From Pseudolabrys sp. Root1462 (GTDB lineage: Bacteria; Pseudomonadota; Alphaproteobacteria; Rhizobiales; Xanthobacteraceae), in assembly GCF_001426945.1 (NCBI RefSeq), contig NZ_LMFS01000001.1, positions 2,660,609 to 2,724,608 of the forward strand: 64,000 nucleotides of DNA. Reading direction: 5' to 3'. The position numbers were made by a program, and so were the translations under genes. This document shows positions 26,132-33,778 of this stretch, one piece after another; the stretch's first letter is position 1; each line of letters begins with the position of its first letter. The notes beneath the pieces are model-generated. The model saw only the letters and a list, made by a program, of their open reading frames with translations, searched no databases and was not told where the DNA came from.

Positions 26132-26890
26132 ATGCGCCTCGCCGTCACAGGTCTGCTCGTCTCACTCGCCGCCACGCCGGCTTTCGCCATCAGCGGCAAT
26201 GCGCCGCCGGCGTCGGGCTTCGCGGCACGGCCGATCGTGATGCTGATCGACAACCGCGGCGATCTCTGCACCGCCACTGCGCTGACGCGCGATCTCGTGC
26301 TCACCGCGGCGCATTGTGTCGTCATCCCGGCGACCTATCGCGTGCGCGTCTTTCAGAACGGCGCCACGGCCGACGTCGACAAGATCCGTCGCCATCCGGG
26401 GTTCAACATGGCGAACTACAAGGCGAGCCGGGCCACCGCCGACGTCGCGCTGATCAAGCTCAAGAGCCCCCTGCCCGACATCGTCATGCCGGCGGTGCTC
26501 GCCGCGCCGCGCCGCGTTGAGGTCGGCGAGACGCTTGCGATCGCCGGCTTCGGCGTCACGCAGGCCGGCACCGCGCATGGCCTTGCCGTGCCGCGCATGG
26601 CGAGCCTCGCCGTCACCGGCACGCCGGGCAGCCTGCAAATCCGCTTGCAGGATCCGGCGACGAAGAACGAACGCCCCGGCCTCGGCGGCTGCACCGGCGA
26701 CAGCGGCGCGCCCGCCTTCGACGGCGCCGGAGCGAACGACAGCGGCCAGATCATCGGCATCGTCAGCTGGTCCACTGCGCCGAAGAGCGAGGAAGGCTGC
26801 GGCGGCCTCACAGGCCTGACGCCGCTCATCAACTACCGCGACTGGATCGTGACCACCGCGACCGCGCTCGGCTCGCCGCTGTCGCCGTAA
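26132..26890 (+). CDS. Secreted S1-family (trypsin-like) serine protease
   Basis: 252 residues with a signal peptide (1-19, ATPAFA). The chymotrypsin fold has His in LTAAHCV, Asp in ADVALIKL and Ser in GCTGDSGAP; several cysteines suggest disulphides. It would be active in the periplasm or outside the cell. Divergent from g6 and inserted between g5 and g6 with the next two genes on the strand opposite the GTA. Cargo or unrelated insertion; the substrate is unknown. Confidence 0.9.
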   Translation: MRLAVTGLLVSLAATPAFAISGNAPPASGFAARPIVMLIDNRGDLCTATALTRDLVLTAAHCVVIPATYRVRVFQNGATADVDKIRRHPGFNMANYKASRATADVALIKLKSPLPDIVMPAVLAAPRRVEVGETLAIAGFGVTQAGTAHGLAVPRMASLAVTGTPGSLQIRLQDPATKNERPGLGGCTGDSGAPAFDGAGANDSGQIIGIVSWSTAPKSEEGCGGLTGLTPLINYRDWIVTTATALGSPLSP

Positions 26891-27042
26891 CGAGCAATTC
26901 CAGGTAAAGGGGCCGCCGGTTTTCCGTCCGGAATTGCGACCAGCCAAAACGGCCCAGTTCCAGGAAAACCGGAAAGACACTTCGCCGCAGTCCGGCTGCC
27001 GCGCGAAACCGCTAGGGTCCGCGCTCATTTGAACGAGCGCTC

Positions 27043-27651
27043 ATGCTGTTCCCGACCGACCTGACATCCTTTCTCGACATCATCCGCCAGAACGGCGAGG
27101 CGGTTTATTCGCTGCTGTTCGCCTATGCCACCTCGCACAGCCTGTTGCTCGGCCTGTTCGCCGGCTATGCCGCGCATGCCGGCGCGCTCAGCGTCGGCAA
27201 GCTCGTCGGCGTATTCTGGTTCGGCAGCTTCGTCGGCGACGCGGTGCGCTTCTATCTCGGCCGCCGCTATGGCGCGCGGCTGTTCCGGTCCTGGCCGCGC
27301 GTCGAACGTCTGGTCACCATCGCGGCACGCCTCACCGACAAGCACGCCGTGCTGATGGTTCTGTTCCATCGTTATCCGCACGGCATCCGCGGCGCCGCCG
27401 CCTTCGCCTACGGCCTTTCGAAGCTGACCTGGCCGACATTCCTGGCCCTCAATTTCGTCGCCGCCGGGCTGTGGGCCGGCGTGGTGGTCGCCACCGGTTA
27501 CGCCTTCGGCCAGGTCTCGGAAAAGATGATGAACGACGCCTCGTCCGGTCTCGGCATCGGCATGCTCGTCATCTTCCTCGGCCTGTCGTGGTTCCTGAGC
27601 CGGAAACTCGAGCAGACCATCGAGCGCGACAACGAATTAACCCGCCGTTAA
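27043..27651 (+). CDS. VTT/DedA-type membrane protein
   Basis: 202 residues with several membrane helices. SNARE-associated/VTT family features: FAYATSHSLLLGLFAGYAAHAGALSVGKLVGVFWFGSFVGDAVRFYLGRR, RYPHGIRGAAAFAYGLSKLTWPTFLALNFVAAGLWAGVVVATGYAFG. Such proteins act in lipid handling and membrane homeostasis. Its last codons contain a perfect CtrA box serving the next gene. Confidence 0.85.
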   Translation: MLFPTDLTSFLDIIRQNGEAVYSLLFAYATSHSLLLGLFAGYAAHAGALSVGKLVGVFWFGSFVGDAVRFYLGRRYGARLFRSWPRVERLVTIAARLTDKHAVLMVLFHRYPHGIRGAAAFAYGLSKLTWPTFLALNFVAAGLWAGVVVATGYAFGQVSEKMMNDASSGLGIGMLVIFLGLSWFLSRKLEQTIERDNELTRR

Positions 27652-27652
27652 C
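27637..27652 (+). promoter_or_regulatory. CtrA-type binding site (perfect consensus)
   Basis: TTAA-CCCGCCG-TTAAC is a full match to TTAA-N7-TTAAC. It overlaps the stop codon of the VTT gene and ends 47 bases before the ATG of the YjfB-like motility gene (27700), a usual promoter distance. CtrA controls motility genes in alphaproteobacteria and influences GTA production in Rhodobacter. Confidence 0.65.
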
Positions 27653-27699
27653 CGCGCCCGCCAACCCCGGATTAACGGCGCCGGCCCTAGCCTGCGCGC

Positions 27700-27915
27700 A
27701 TGAGTTCGGTCGGTGCAGTTTCGATCTCCGGCATGATGGCGGCATCCGCGCAGATGCAGGCCTCCGCCATGCGCATCGCCAATTCGAGCGACGGCGGCGC
27801 CATGGCCGAAGAACTCGCCAAGATGGTCACCTCGCAGGCCTCGTTCGCCGCCAACGCACAGACGCTGAAGGCGCAGACCGACGGCATCGGTCAGTTGCTC
27901 GATATCCTGGCGTGA
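27700..27915 (+). CDS. YjfB-like putative motility protein
   Basis: 71 residues, helical: SGMMAASAQMQASAMRIANSS...AEELAKMVTSQASFAANAQTLKAQTDGIGQLLDILA. The C-terminal segment resembles flagellar rod/hook-type motifs (SFAANAQTLKAQ...LLDIL), as in the YjfB family. Preceded by a perfect CtrA box. A motility or flagellum-associated role is probable from family and control, not proven. Confidence 0.75.
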   Translation: MSSVGAVSISGMMAASAQMQASAMRIANSSDGGAMAEELAKMVTSQASFAANAQTLKAQTDGIGQLLDILA

Positions 27916-27928
27916 CATTCTTTCCGCC

Positions 27929-28083
27929 CTCATCATGAGTAGCGGCCATAGGCCGCGTCTCGAAGGATGGGCGGCCCACCGATATCGGGCTTGCCCGATA
28001 TCGGCGTTCGGCCTGCGGAAGTCGGCTATAGCCGACTTCCGGCGGTTCGAGACGCGCACCTTCGCGCGCTCCTCACCATGAGA
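27929..28083. repeat. Nested palindromic intergenic element (rhizobial REP family)
   Basis: Lies between convergent genes (YjfB-like and capsid). A 24-bp perfect palindrome centres on GTCGGCTATAGCCGAC (28017-28040). A 12-bp stem CCGATATCGGGC occupies 27979-27990/27993-28004. Outer arms GCGTCTCGAA (27955-27964) and TTCGAGACGC (28046-28055) enclose both, and CTCATCATGAG/CTCACCATGAG bound the element. The CTCAxxATGAG and TCTCGAA motifs recur in the element at 33423-33551. It may act as a bidirectional terminator. Confidence 0.8.
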
Positions 28084-28093
28084 CCGGTCGAAA

Positions 28094-29350
28094 TCAGCTC
28101 GCCGCGAACTTCATCAGCTTGATGGCGTCGAAGTCCTGGATGCCGCCGCCGACGCGCTTGGTCGTGTAGAACAGCACGTAGGGCTTCGCCGAATAGGGAT
28201 CGCGCAGCACCGAGACGCCGGCGCGATCGACGATCAGATAGCCGCGGCCGAAATCGCCGAACGCGATCGACAGCGAACCCGCCGCGATGTCCGGCATGTC
28301 CTCGGCTTCGACCACCGGGAACGTCATCAGCGAGGCGCGGCCGCCCGCGACCGCCGGCGGCTGCCACAGATACTGCCCGGTCGTGTCTTTGAGTTTCCGC
28401 ACCGCCGATTGCGTCTTGCGGTTCATGACGAAGCTGGCGTTCTGCCGGTAGCCGGCTTTCAGCGCATAGATCAGATCGATCAGCGCGTCGGACGGATTCG
28501 AGCTGGCAAAAGCGCCGGCGCCGCCGGAGGCGATGGTGCCGACATTGCCCCAGCTCCAGGAGCCGTTCGCGACCGTGGTGTAGTTCAGGAAGCCCTTCGG
28601 CTTGTTGGAGCCGTCGCCGGTCACGAACGCCGTGCCCTCCTGCGCGGCGAACACGGCCTCGACTTCCTGCGCCAGCCACTGGTCGATGTTCACCGCCGAG
28701 TCTTCGAGCAGCATCGCCGTCGCCGCCGGCTGGGCGTAGAGCTCCATCGCCGGGAACGACAGCTGGTCGAGCGTCGGCGACGCCGTCTGCGTGCGCGCAT
28801 CGGTCTCGCCGACCCAGCCGACCGCGGGGCCCGACGTCATGAACGGCTTCTTGTAGACATTGCCGGAGATGGTGCGCACGCCGGCGATGGACCGGATCGG
28901 CGAGATCGCGGTCAGCCGCTTGCCGATCTCGGTCTCGATCTCGTCCGGCACGGTATAGCCGCCGTCGGCATTGGAGCCGACCGACATCGCCTTCATCTCG
29001 AGCGCGGCGAGGCCCGCGGCGTCGCCGCCGCGCATATAGGCGTCGAAGGCCTGCTTGTGCTCCAGCGCACGGGCCGAACGCTGCGCCTTCGCCTCGCCGC
29101 CGAATGCCGGCCGCGCCGCCTTCAGCGTGATGTCGTCGAGCCGCCGCGCCTGGGCGTCGATCGCGGCGTTGATGCGCGACAGCTTGTCGTCGATCAGGCC
29201 GTCACCGGCGCGCTTCTGTTCGAGCGCCAGCCGCTCGTCATTGGCCTCCTTGAAGGCCTCGAAGGCGCGCATCATCTCGGCATGCGTCACCACCGCATCG
29301 AGCGGGATGCCCGATTTGGTCTCGAGCGTGGTCGTTTCGGTCGTATCCAT
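28094..29350 (-). CDS. GTA g5 major capsid protein, HK97 family
   Basis: 418 residues. An N-terminal coiled scaffolding (delta) domain of about 100-120 residues (MMRAFEAFKEANDERLALEQKRAGD...RINAAIDAQARRLDDITLK) is presumably removed by the g4 protease. The HK97 coat fold follows (SVGSNADGGYTVPDEIETEIGKRLTAISPIRSIAGVRTISG, LEDSAVNIDQWLAQEVEAVFAAQEGTAFVTGDG, VVEAEDMPDIAAGSLSIAFGDF). Intact, of normal length. Separated from g4 by five cargo genes and from g6 by three plus-strand genes. Confidence 0.96.
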   Translation of the reverse strand: MDTTETTTLETKSGIPLDAVVTHAEMMRAFEAFKEANDERLALEQKRAGDGLIDDKLSRINAAIDAQARRLDDITLKAARPAFGGEAKAQRSARALEHKQAFDAYMRGGDAAGLAALEMKAMSVGSNADGGYTVPDEIETEIGKRLTAISPIRSIAGVRTISGNVYKKPFMTSGPAVGWVGETDARTQTASPTLDQLSFPAMELYAQPAATAMLLEDSAVNIDQWLAQEVEAVFAAQEGTAFVTGDGSNKPKGFLNYTTVANGSWSWGNVGTIASGGAGAFASSNPSDALIDLIYALKAGYRQNASFVMNRKTQSAVRKLKDTTGQYLWQPPAVAGGRASLMTFPVVEAEDMPDIAAGSLSIAFGDFGRGYLIVDRAGVSVLRDPYSAKPYVLFYTTKRVGGGIQDFDAIKLMKFAAS

Positions 29351-29523
29351 GGAGCTTCTCCTGTTGAAAGGTCATCAGCACGGCTTGCGATCGCGTTCGG
29401 AGCGTTCGCGCGTGTTTTCGGTTGTGAATTAATCGCGCCGCCGCCTGCGGCGACATTTCAGGTCGCTTGTCTGCTCATAAGCTGCGACCTATAGTTGCGC
29501 CCGTTAATATCGGGGGCCTCGAA

Positions 29524-30309
29524 ATGAAATACGTTTACATCGCCGCGCTCGCCGCGGTTATTGTCGCGCAAGCAGTGTCCGCAGCCCCTTCCCAGGCGAA
29601 GCCCAAAAAGGACAAGCCAGTCGAGCTGGAGCGAACGCTCTTCAGCGGCAGCGAGTCCCTGTTCTCCGAGTTCGGCTGGGCGCGCAACGACTGCACATCC
29701 ACCGCCGCGGACGTGCGGACGATCGAAGCGCCGTCTCATGGAGAGCTGCGCGTGGAGCAAGTCGTTATTCCCCAAGGCCTGAGCTCAAAGACGTATCAAG
29801 AGCGCTGCAAGGGCAAGCCGAGCCAAGTCAGTCGTCTCTACTACAAGGCCGGCGCGACGTTCGTCGGTCGGGATCGCATTGTCGTCGATGTCGATACCAA
29901 ACTGGGTCGCATGATGCGCGTGACCTATCTCATCACGGTCACCAGGAACGGAGCTCGCGAAAGCGAAGCGCAAACCGGCGAAATCATGGCGAGCAGCGTG
30001 CTTTCCGGCAACGAAACACGGCTTGGCGCCATGCATTATGTCAACATCGACTGCACGTCCGGTGGACTTCCGGATGTTCGCATCGTGACAAAGCCGCAGC
30101 ATGGCGACTATCGCATGGATCCAATAACGATCCCCATCAACCGGCCAGCGAATACCGTGTTTGCCGCGTGCAACGGCAAACCTGTCGAGGCCGTGGGTGT
30201 ATTCTACAAGCCGAAAGACGCGTTCAAAGGCGAAGACACGGTTGCACTGGACGTCGACTTCAAGCACGGCAAAGTACGGCGATTCACCTACAAGATAACG
30301 GTGCAATGA
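29524..30309 (+). CDS. Secreted protein with two tandem homologous domains, unknown function
   Basis: 261 residues from the ATG at 29524 with a signal peptide (MKYVYIAALAAVIVAQAVSAA). The mature part is an internal duplication. Each ~105-residue copy has an acidic/Asn-Asp start (WARNDCTS / YVNIDCTS), a Pro-His-Gly turn (APSHGELR / KPQHGDYR), a second Cys (RCKGKP / ACNGKP), then KAGATFVGRDRIVVDVD or KPKDAFKGEDTVALDVD and a YxITV ending. Two Cys per copy suggest a disulphide. Beta-rich. AT-richer than the capsid next to it. Family not recognised. Confidence 0.75.
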   Translation: MKYVYIAALAAVIVAQAVSAAPSQAKPKKDKPVELERTLFSGSESLFSEFGWARNDCTSTAADVRTIEAPSHGELRVEQVVIPQGLSSKTYQERCKGKPSQVSRLYYKAGATFVGRDRIVVDVDTKLGRMMRVTYLITVTRNGARESEAQTGEIMASSVLSGNETRLGAMHYVNIDCTSGGLPDVRIVTKPQHGDYRMDPITIPINRPANTVFAACNGKPVEAVGVFYKPKDAFKGEDTVALDVDFKHGKVRRFTYKITVQ

Positions 30310-30406
30310 TCTGCGGTTTCGAACGGCCGCCCGGCCCTTCATTCAAGCGTCGACTTTGCTATTGTAGTCCTGAAGCAGCCCGACGGGCGCCAGCAGGGAC
30401 ATCGGC

Positions 30407-31243
30407 ATGGGCAGTGAAATCCGTTCGGCAATCGACTTCTACGAGCGCCATCCGATCTCGGCCGAGATCATCAAGGCCAAGCTGCTGGCGGCGCGCGGCA
30501 CTTTCGCCGGCATCACGCCGGACGACCTGTTTCCGCATGACCAGGATCACTACGGCGGCCTTGCCGCCAACGACGCGCTGGCGGAGCGCGCCGGCATCAC
30601 GCCGGGCACCCGCGTCGCCGATTTTTGCGCCGGTCTCGGCGGCCCCGCGCGCTACCTCGCGCATCGCTACGGCGCCGACGTCACCGGCATCGAGCTGACG
30701 CCGGCCCGCGTCAGGGGGGCGGCGGAACTCACCGCCCTCGCCGGTCTCGGCAACCGCGTCCGCGTCATCGAAGGCAATGTCTTGGACGTGCCGCTACCCG
30801 ATGCCAGCGTCGATGCCGTCGTCAGCCAGGAGGCCTTCCTGCATGTTCCCGACAAGGCCAAAACCCTGGCGGAAGCACATCGCGTTCTCAAAGGCGGCGG
30901 CCGCCTCGCCTTCACCGATTGGGTGGCGCACCGGCCATTGTCGCAGGCCGATGCCGATCTGATGTGGGCCGGCATGGCCGCGACCCATCTCTTCGACATT
31001 CCGAGTTATACGAAGCTGATCGAAACCGCCGGCTTCGCGATCGCGGCGGTGGACGACCTCACCGCCGACTGGGCCGAGATCCTCAAAGTCCGCCTGGCGA
31101 TGTACCAGAAGCTGCGCGGCGAAACGCAGGCCGCGGGCACGGCGTCGGGCCACGACGCGTTCTATGAAAGCTACGTCCGCTTCGTCGATCTGGTCAGCGA
31201 TGGCACGCTCGGCGGCGCGCGCTTTGCGGCGGTGAAGCCTTAG
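30407..31243 (+). CDS. Class I SAM-dependent methyltransferase
   Basis: 278 residues. Rossmann-type motif I is VADFCAGLGGPARYLA, post-I acidic GIELTP, motif II region LPDASVDAVVSQEAFLHVPDK and motif III LKGGGRLAFTDW. Closest in layout to small-molecule N-methyltransferases of the sarcosine/dimethylglycine type, but the substrate cannot be read. Lies in the g4/g5 insert on the strand opposite the GTA. Confidence 0.88.
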   Translation: MGSEIRSAIDFYERHPISAEIIKAKLLAARGTFAGITPDDLFPHDQDHYGGLAANDALAERAGITPGTRVADFCAGLGGPARYLAHRYGADVTGIELTPARVRGAAELTALAGLGNRVRVIEGNVLDVPLPDASVDAVVSQEAFLHVPDKAKTLAEAHRVLKGGGRLAFTDWVAHRPLSQADADLMWAGMAATHLFDIPSYTKLIETAGFAIAAVDDLTADWAEILKVRLAMYQKLRGETQAAGTASGHDAFYESYVRFVDLVSDGTLGGARFAAVKP

Positions 31244-31251
31244 ACTCCGCG

Positions 31252-31539
31252 TTACTTGCACGCATAGACGAAAGGCATTTTCTCGCGTTTGGCGACTTCC
31301 CTGGCGGAATGAACCACCGCCGTGAAGGACAGTTCGCTCATCGCCGTTTGCGGCACCGTGAAGACATAACCGTCGCCGTCGCGGACCGTGCCCAGGGCCT
31401 CACCATAAGTGACGAGCACGAACCGCTCGCCTTCGGGAATCTCCTCGCGCCGCTTGATATGCTTGACCGCGACCATCGCCGGTTCTCCCCAGTTGCGAAT
31501 GCCAAGCATACTTATGTCAGCCATCGCACCGGCGATCAT
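31252..31539 (-). CDS. Hypothetical protein, 95 aa
   Basis: Soluble small protein reading IKRREEIPEGERFVLVTYGEALGTVRDGDGYVFTVPQTAMSELSFTAVVHSAREVAKREKMPFVYAC. Mixed alpha/beta, single C-terminal Cys. Internal methionines at residues 6, 11 and 22 are alternative starts. Convergent with the methyltransferase (8-base gap). No family recognised. Confidence 0.6.
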   Translation of the reverse strand: MIAGAMADISMLGIRNWGEPAMVAVKHIKRREEIPEGERFVLVTYGEALGTVRDGDGYVFTVPQTAMSELSFTAVVHSAREVAKREKMPFVYACK

Positions 31540-31660
31540 TGATCCGGCTCAACGCCGCGAACGGCGCGTCATTGATGCGACACACGTTTCCGGTGACGGT
31601 TGCGTGACAATTCCACAAGCGGGCACGGGCGATCTCGGGCACACCCTCGAACAATGCCAA

Positions 31661-32032
31661 CTATGCGGGCTTGAAGATTCCTTGGTCCAAGGCCCAAAGG
31701 CACATGCCTGCGTCGCCGGCGTAAACAGGCTGCCCCGAGCCTGCGACAGCTTCAATCAATTGACGCGCTTGAGAAGGAGCAAGCGCAAGTGTCTTTTTTG
31801 CCGCCGCCAATCGGACTTGGATGTTTGGATGATCGTAGAGCTTGATCAATGCAGACCGCTGATCGCCTGCACGCCTTTGTAACTCGCCCACGACAAGGGT
31901 CATCTCATCAAATAGACGATTATACTTCGCAATGTCGTCGCCCATTCTGGCGGTGTATTGATTCAGACCAATCGCTGTAAATAGTTCGACCAGTTGGGGA
32001 ACGCTCATACTGGCCAGCTTTGTTCGCGTCAT
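31661..32032 (-). CDS. DUF2019 protein, probable immunity partner of the adjacent nuclease
   Basis: 123 residues of DUF2019 type: SVPQLVELFTAIGLNQYTARMGDDIAKYNRLFDEM...LIKLYDHPNIQVRLAAAKKTLALAP. All-helical, HEAT-like (HPNIQVRLAAAKKTLAL), soluble. The ATG overlaps the stop codon of the nuclease gene (ATGA at 32029-32032), so the two are translationally coupled. Position, size and strand fit an immunity protein that blocks the nuclease; that role is inferred from context. AT-richer than GTA genes. Confidence 0.8.
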   Translation of the reverse strand: MTRTKLASMSVPQLVELFTAIGLNQYTARMGDDIAKYNRLFDEMTLVVGELQRRAGDQRSALIKLYDHPNIQVRLAAAKKTLALAPSQARQLIEAVAGSGQPVYAGDAGMCLWALDQGIFKPA

Positions 32033-32769
32033 GGCTCCAAGACCTTAGATCTCTTGAGAGCTTCCAATCCGACCGCTCTTCGCACCGCCCAATTGCGTCC
32101 TTGGAGATACTCTCTTGGCGACAATCCACCATAATCATCGTTCTTGGTCTGATACCACGCGTTGATCTCTTGGTGCTTCAGCCGCGGCACGCGCACCAGA
32201 TTGTTGGGGTCGTCAATCACTTCTCGAGGAAACCCATCCTGCTCGGCCTGGGTCTGCTCGACGATGTGATGAATATCATATCCCGGCGCTGGCGTCGAAG
32301 CAGCTTGCTGTAGTTCTTCGAGCGACTTCGGCGGATCGTTATAGGCGGTGACATCCGCCGAATAGACCTGGATCCATTTCGCGGCTCCGGCGAAGAATTC
32401 AATGGTCCTCCCGGTCTGCTGGATCCGGCGCGCGACTTCTCTCAAGATTGAAGTCCGCTCGCGCGACGTCGGTGGCCTCTCGCCCGAACTTCCTGTTTTA
32501 TCCGAGGACCCCTCTTTGCCTGGCTTGGGATCACCCGAGCCGTCGCCTTCAGCCGTCCATTTCCCGCCGTCGGGATTGCCTTTCGGCACCCGCGGTTGGT
32601 CGGGTCGGTAACCGGCCTTGAAGGCAAACCGAAGCGCACGGTCGTATCGCCGCATCGCGATCTCAAGCCGCGTCTCCGCGACGAGGCATTTCAGTTCGCT
32701 CAGCGCGCATGCGATCGTGTTCAGCGCCTGCCGGCGTCGCCATTCCAGTTCGACGATCTCAGAGCGCAT
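32029..32769 (-). CDS. GTA-linked nuclease toxin with HNH-type C-terminal domain
   Basis: 246 residues from the ATG at 32769, four bases after the prohead protease stop. Residues 1-50 form a charged helix (RSEIVELEWRRRQALNTIA...). Residues 55-72 carry RPDQPRVPKGNPDGGKWT. A Gly/Ser/Lys linker follows (75-105). The C-terminal domain (about 160-235) reads GYDIHHIVEQTQ...DDPNNLVRVPRLKHQEINAWYQ; the His pair 167-168, Asn189-190 and His199 fit the HNH/GHH nuclease pattern of polymorphic toxins. Family resemblance is seen; toxicity and DNA or RNA target are inferred. Confidence 0.8.
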   Translation of the reverse strand: MRSEIVELEWRRRQALNTIACALSELKCLVAETRLEIAMRRYDRALRFAFKAGYRPDQPRVPKGNPDGGKWTAEGDGSGDPKPGKEGSSDKTGSSGERPPTSRERTSILREVARRIQQTGRTIEFFAGAAKWIQVYSADVTAYNDPPKSLEELQQAASTPAPGYDIHHIVEQTQAEQDGFPREVIDDPNNLVRVPRLKHQEINAWYQTKNDDYGGLSPREYLQGRNWAVRRAVGLEALKRSKVLEP

Positions 32770-32773
32770 CGCA

Positions 32774-33400
32774 TCACCCCGCCCGCCTTCGGCGCAGGCG
32801 TTCGATGCGCGGCGGCGCCAGCGTCCGCAGCGATACAACGGGCTTCGCGCTTTCTTCGCCCACCGTCGCGCGCCATTCGGCTTCCGCGCGCGTGCGCGCG
32901 AATGACGGCCGCCGGGAGGATGCGTCCTTCACCGCATGCACGCGCGCGCCCGCCAGCAGCGGGAACGTGACGATGGAGATTTCCCAGAGGTCGACGGCGA
33001 TGAGCGAGCGCACCCGCGTCCGCGGATCGATGCGGCCCTTCACCGTGCGGAAGCCGATCGACAGCCCGTCGATGGCGCCGGCGCGGAGCAGCGCCAGCAA
33101 TTCGCGGCCGCGCGCCACTTCGGGAATGAGCCGGCCGCGCGCGTAGAGCCCGCGATGGTCCTCGCGCAGTTCGAGCCAGACGCCGACCGGTTCGGCCGGA
33201 TCGTGCTGGAACAGCATCGGCACGCGCTGCACCGGTCTCTGCCGCAAGGTCTGCGCGAAGGCGCCGCGCATCACCATGTCGTGCGCCTGGTCGATGGCGC
33301 CGAACAGCGAGGCGTAGCCTTCCACCGTGCCATCCTCGTGGATGCGCGTCTTCGGCGCGAACACCGAGGCGATGGTGGGGTCCTGGGTGAGTGCGAGCAT
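32774..33400 (-). CDS. GTA g4 prohead protease, HK97 family
   Basis: 208 residues. Typical EGYASLFGAIDQAHDMVMRGAFAQTL, catalytic His in PMLFQHDPAEPVGVW and catalytic Ser in GAIDGLSIGFRT. It matures the capsid by cleaving the g5 N-terminal domain. The C-terminal part is longer than the core (PSFARTRAEAEWRATVGEES..., APPRIERLRRRRAG). The nuclease toxin gene follows four bases later, so both are probably on one transcript. Confidence 0.94.
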   Translation of the reverse strand: MLALTQDPTIASVFAPKTRIHEDGTVEGYASLFGAIDQAHDMVMRGAFAQTLRQRPVQRVPMLFQHDPAEPVGVWLELREDHRGLYARGRLIPEVARGRELLALLRAGAIDGLSIGFRTVKGRIDPRTRVRSLIAVDLWEISIVTFPLLAGARVHAVKDASSRRPSFARTRAEAEWRATVGEESAKPVVSLRTLAPPRIERLRRRRAG

Positions 33401-33422
33401 GATTCATCCTTCACCCGCTCGG

Positions 33423-33551
33423 CCTCATGGTGAGGGGCGTTGCCGTAAGCGCGCAGACGCGCATCTTCGACGCGCTACGGCAACGCATCTCGAACCATGG
33501 GCTGCCCATCCTTCGAGACGCATCGCTGGCGCGATGCTCCTCAGGATGAGG
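33423..33551. repeat. Palindromic intergenic element (rhizobial REP family)
   Basis: Bounded by CCTCATGGTGAGG (33423-33435) and CCTCAGGATGAGG (33539-33551). Contains 11-bp arms GCGTTGCCGTA (33437-33447) and TACGGCAACGC (33476-33486), CTCGAACCATGGGC/GCCCATCCTTCGAG, and CATCGC/GCGATG. This is the Bradyrhizobiaceae-type repeat with CTCATGGTGAGG and TCTCGAA hallmarks, related to 27929-28083. It fills the gap between the protease gene and the 61-aa gene. Confidence 0.8.
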
Positions 33552-33592
33552 CGAGCGGCGTTTTTTGCGGGGCGGCAGTGGTGAGTGGCGGG

Positions 33593-33778
33593 CTACTTCC
33601 TGCCCCGCCGCGCCTTGGGCCTCACCGCACGCGGCGAGGTCGCGGCGCTCTTGCGCTTTGCCGCGCGGTCGAGGTGATCGAGAAATTCGCGGAACACGGT
33701 GAGATGATCGCGGCGACTCAAAGCCCCGCTTTTGCTCTCGCGCGAGATCGAGCGCAGCACATGATGCAGCGTGTCCAT
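33593..33778 (-). CDS. Small basic GTA-associated protein, 61 aa
   Basis: MDTLHHVLRSISRESKSGAL then SRRDHLTVFREFLDHLDRAAKRKSA and a strongly basic tail (RPKARRGRK). Soluble, helical, high Lys/Arg content suggests nucleic acid or membrane-surface contact. The ATG at 33778 overlaps the g3.5-like stop by one base (TGATG), so it is coupled to that gene. Family not recognised. Confidence 0.65.
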   Translation of the reverse strand: MDTLHHVLRSISRESKSGALSRRDHLTVFREFLDHLDRAAKRKSAATSPRAVRPKARRGRK

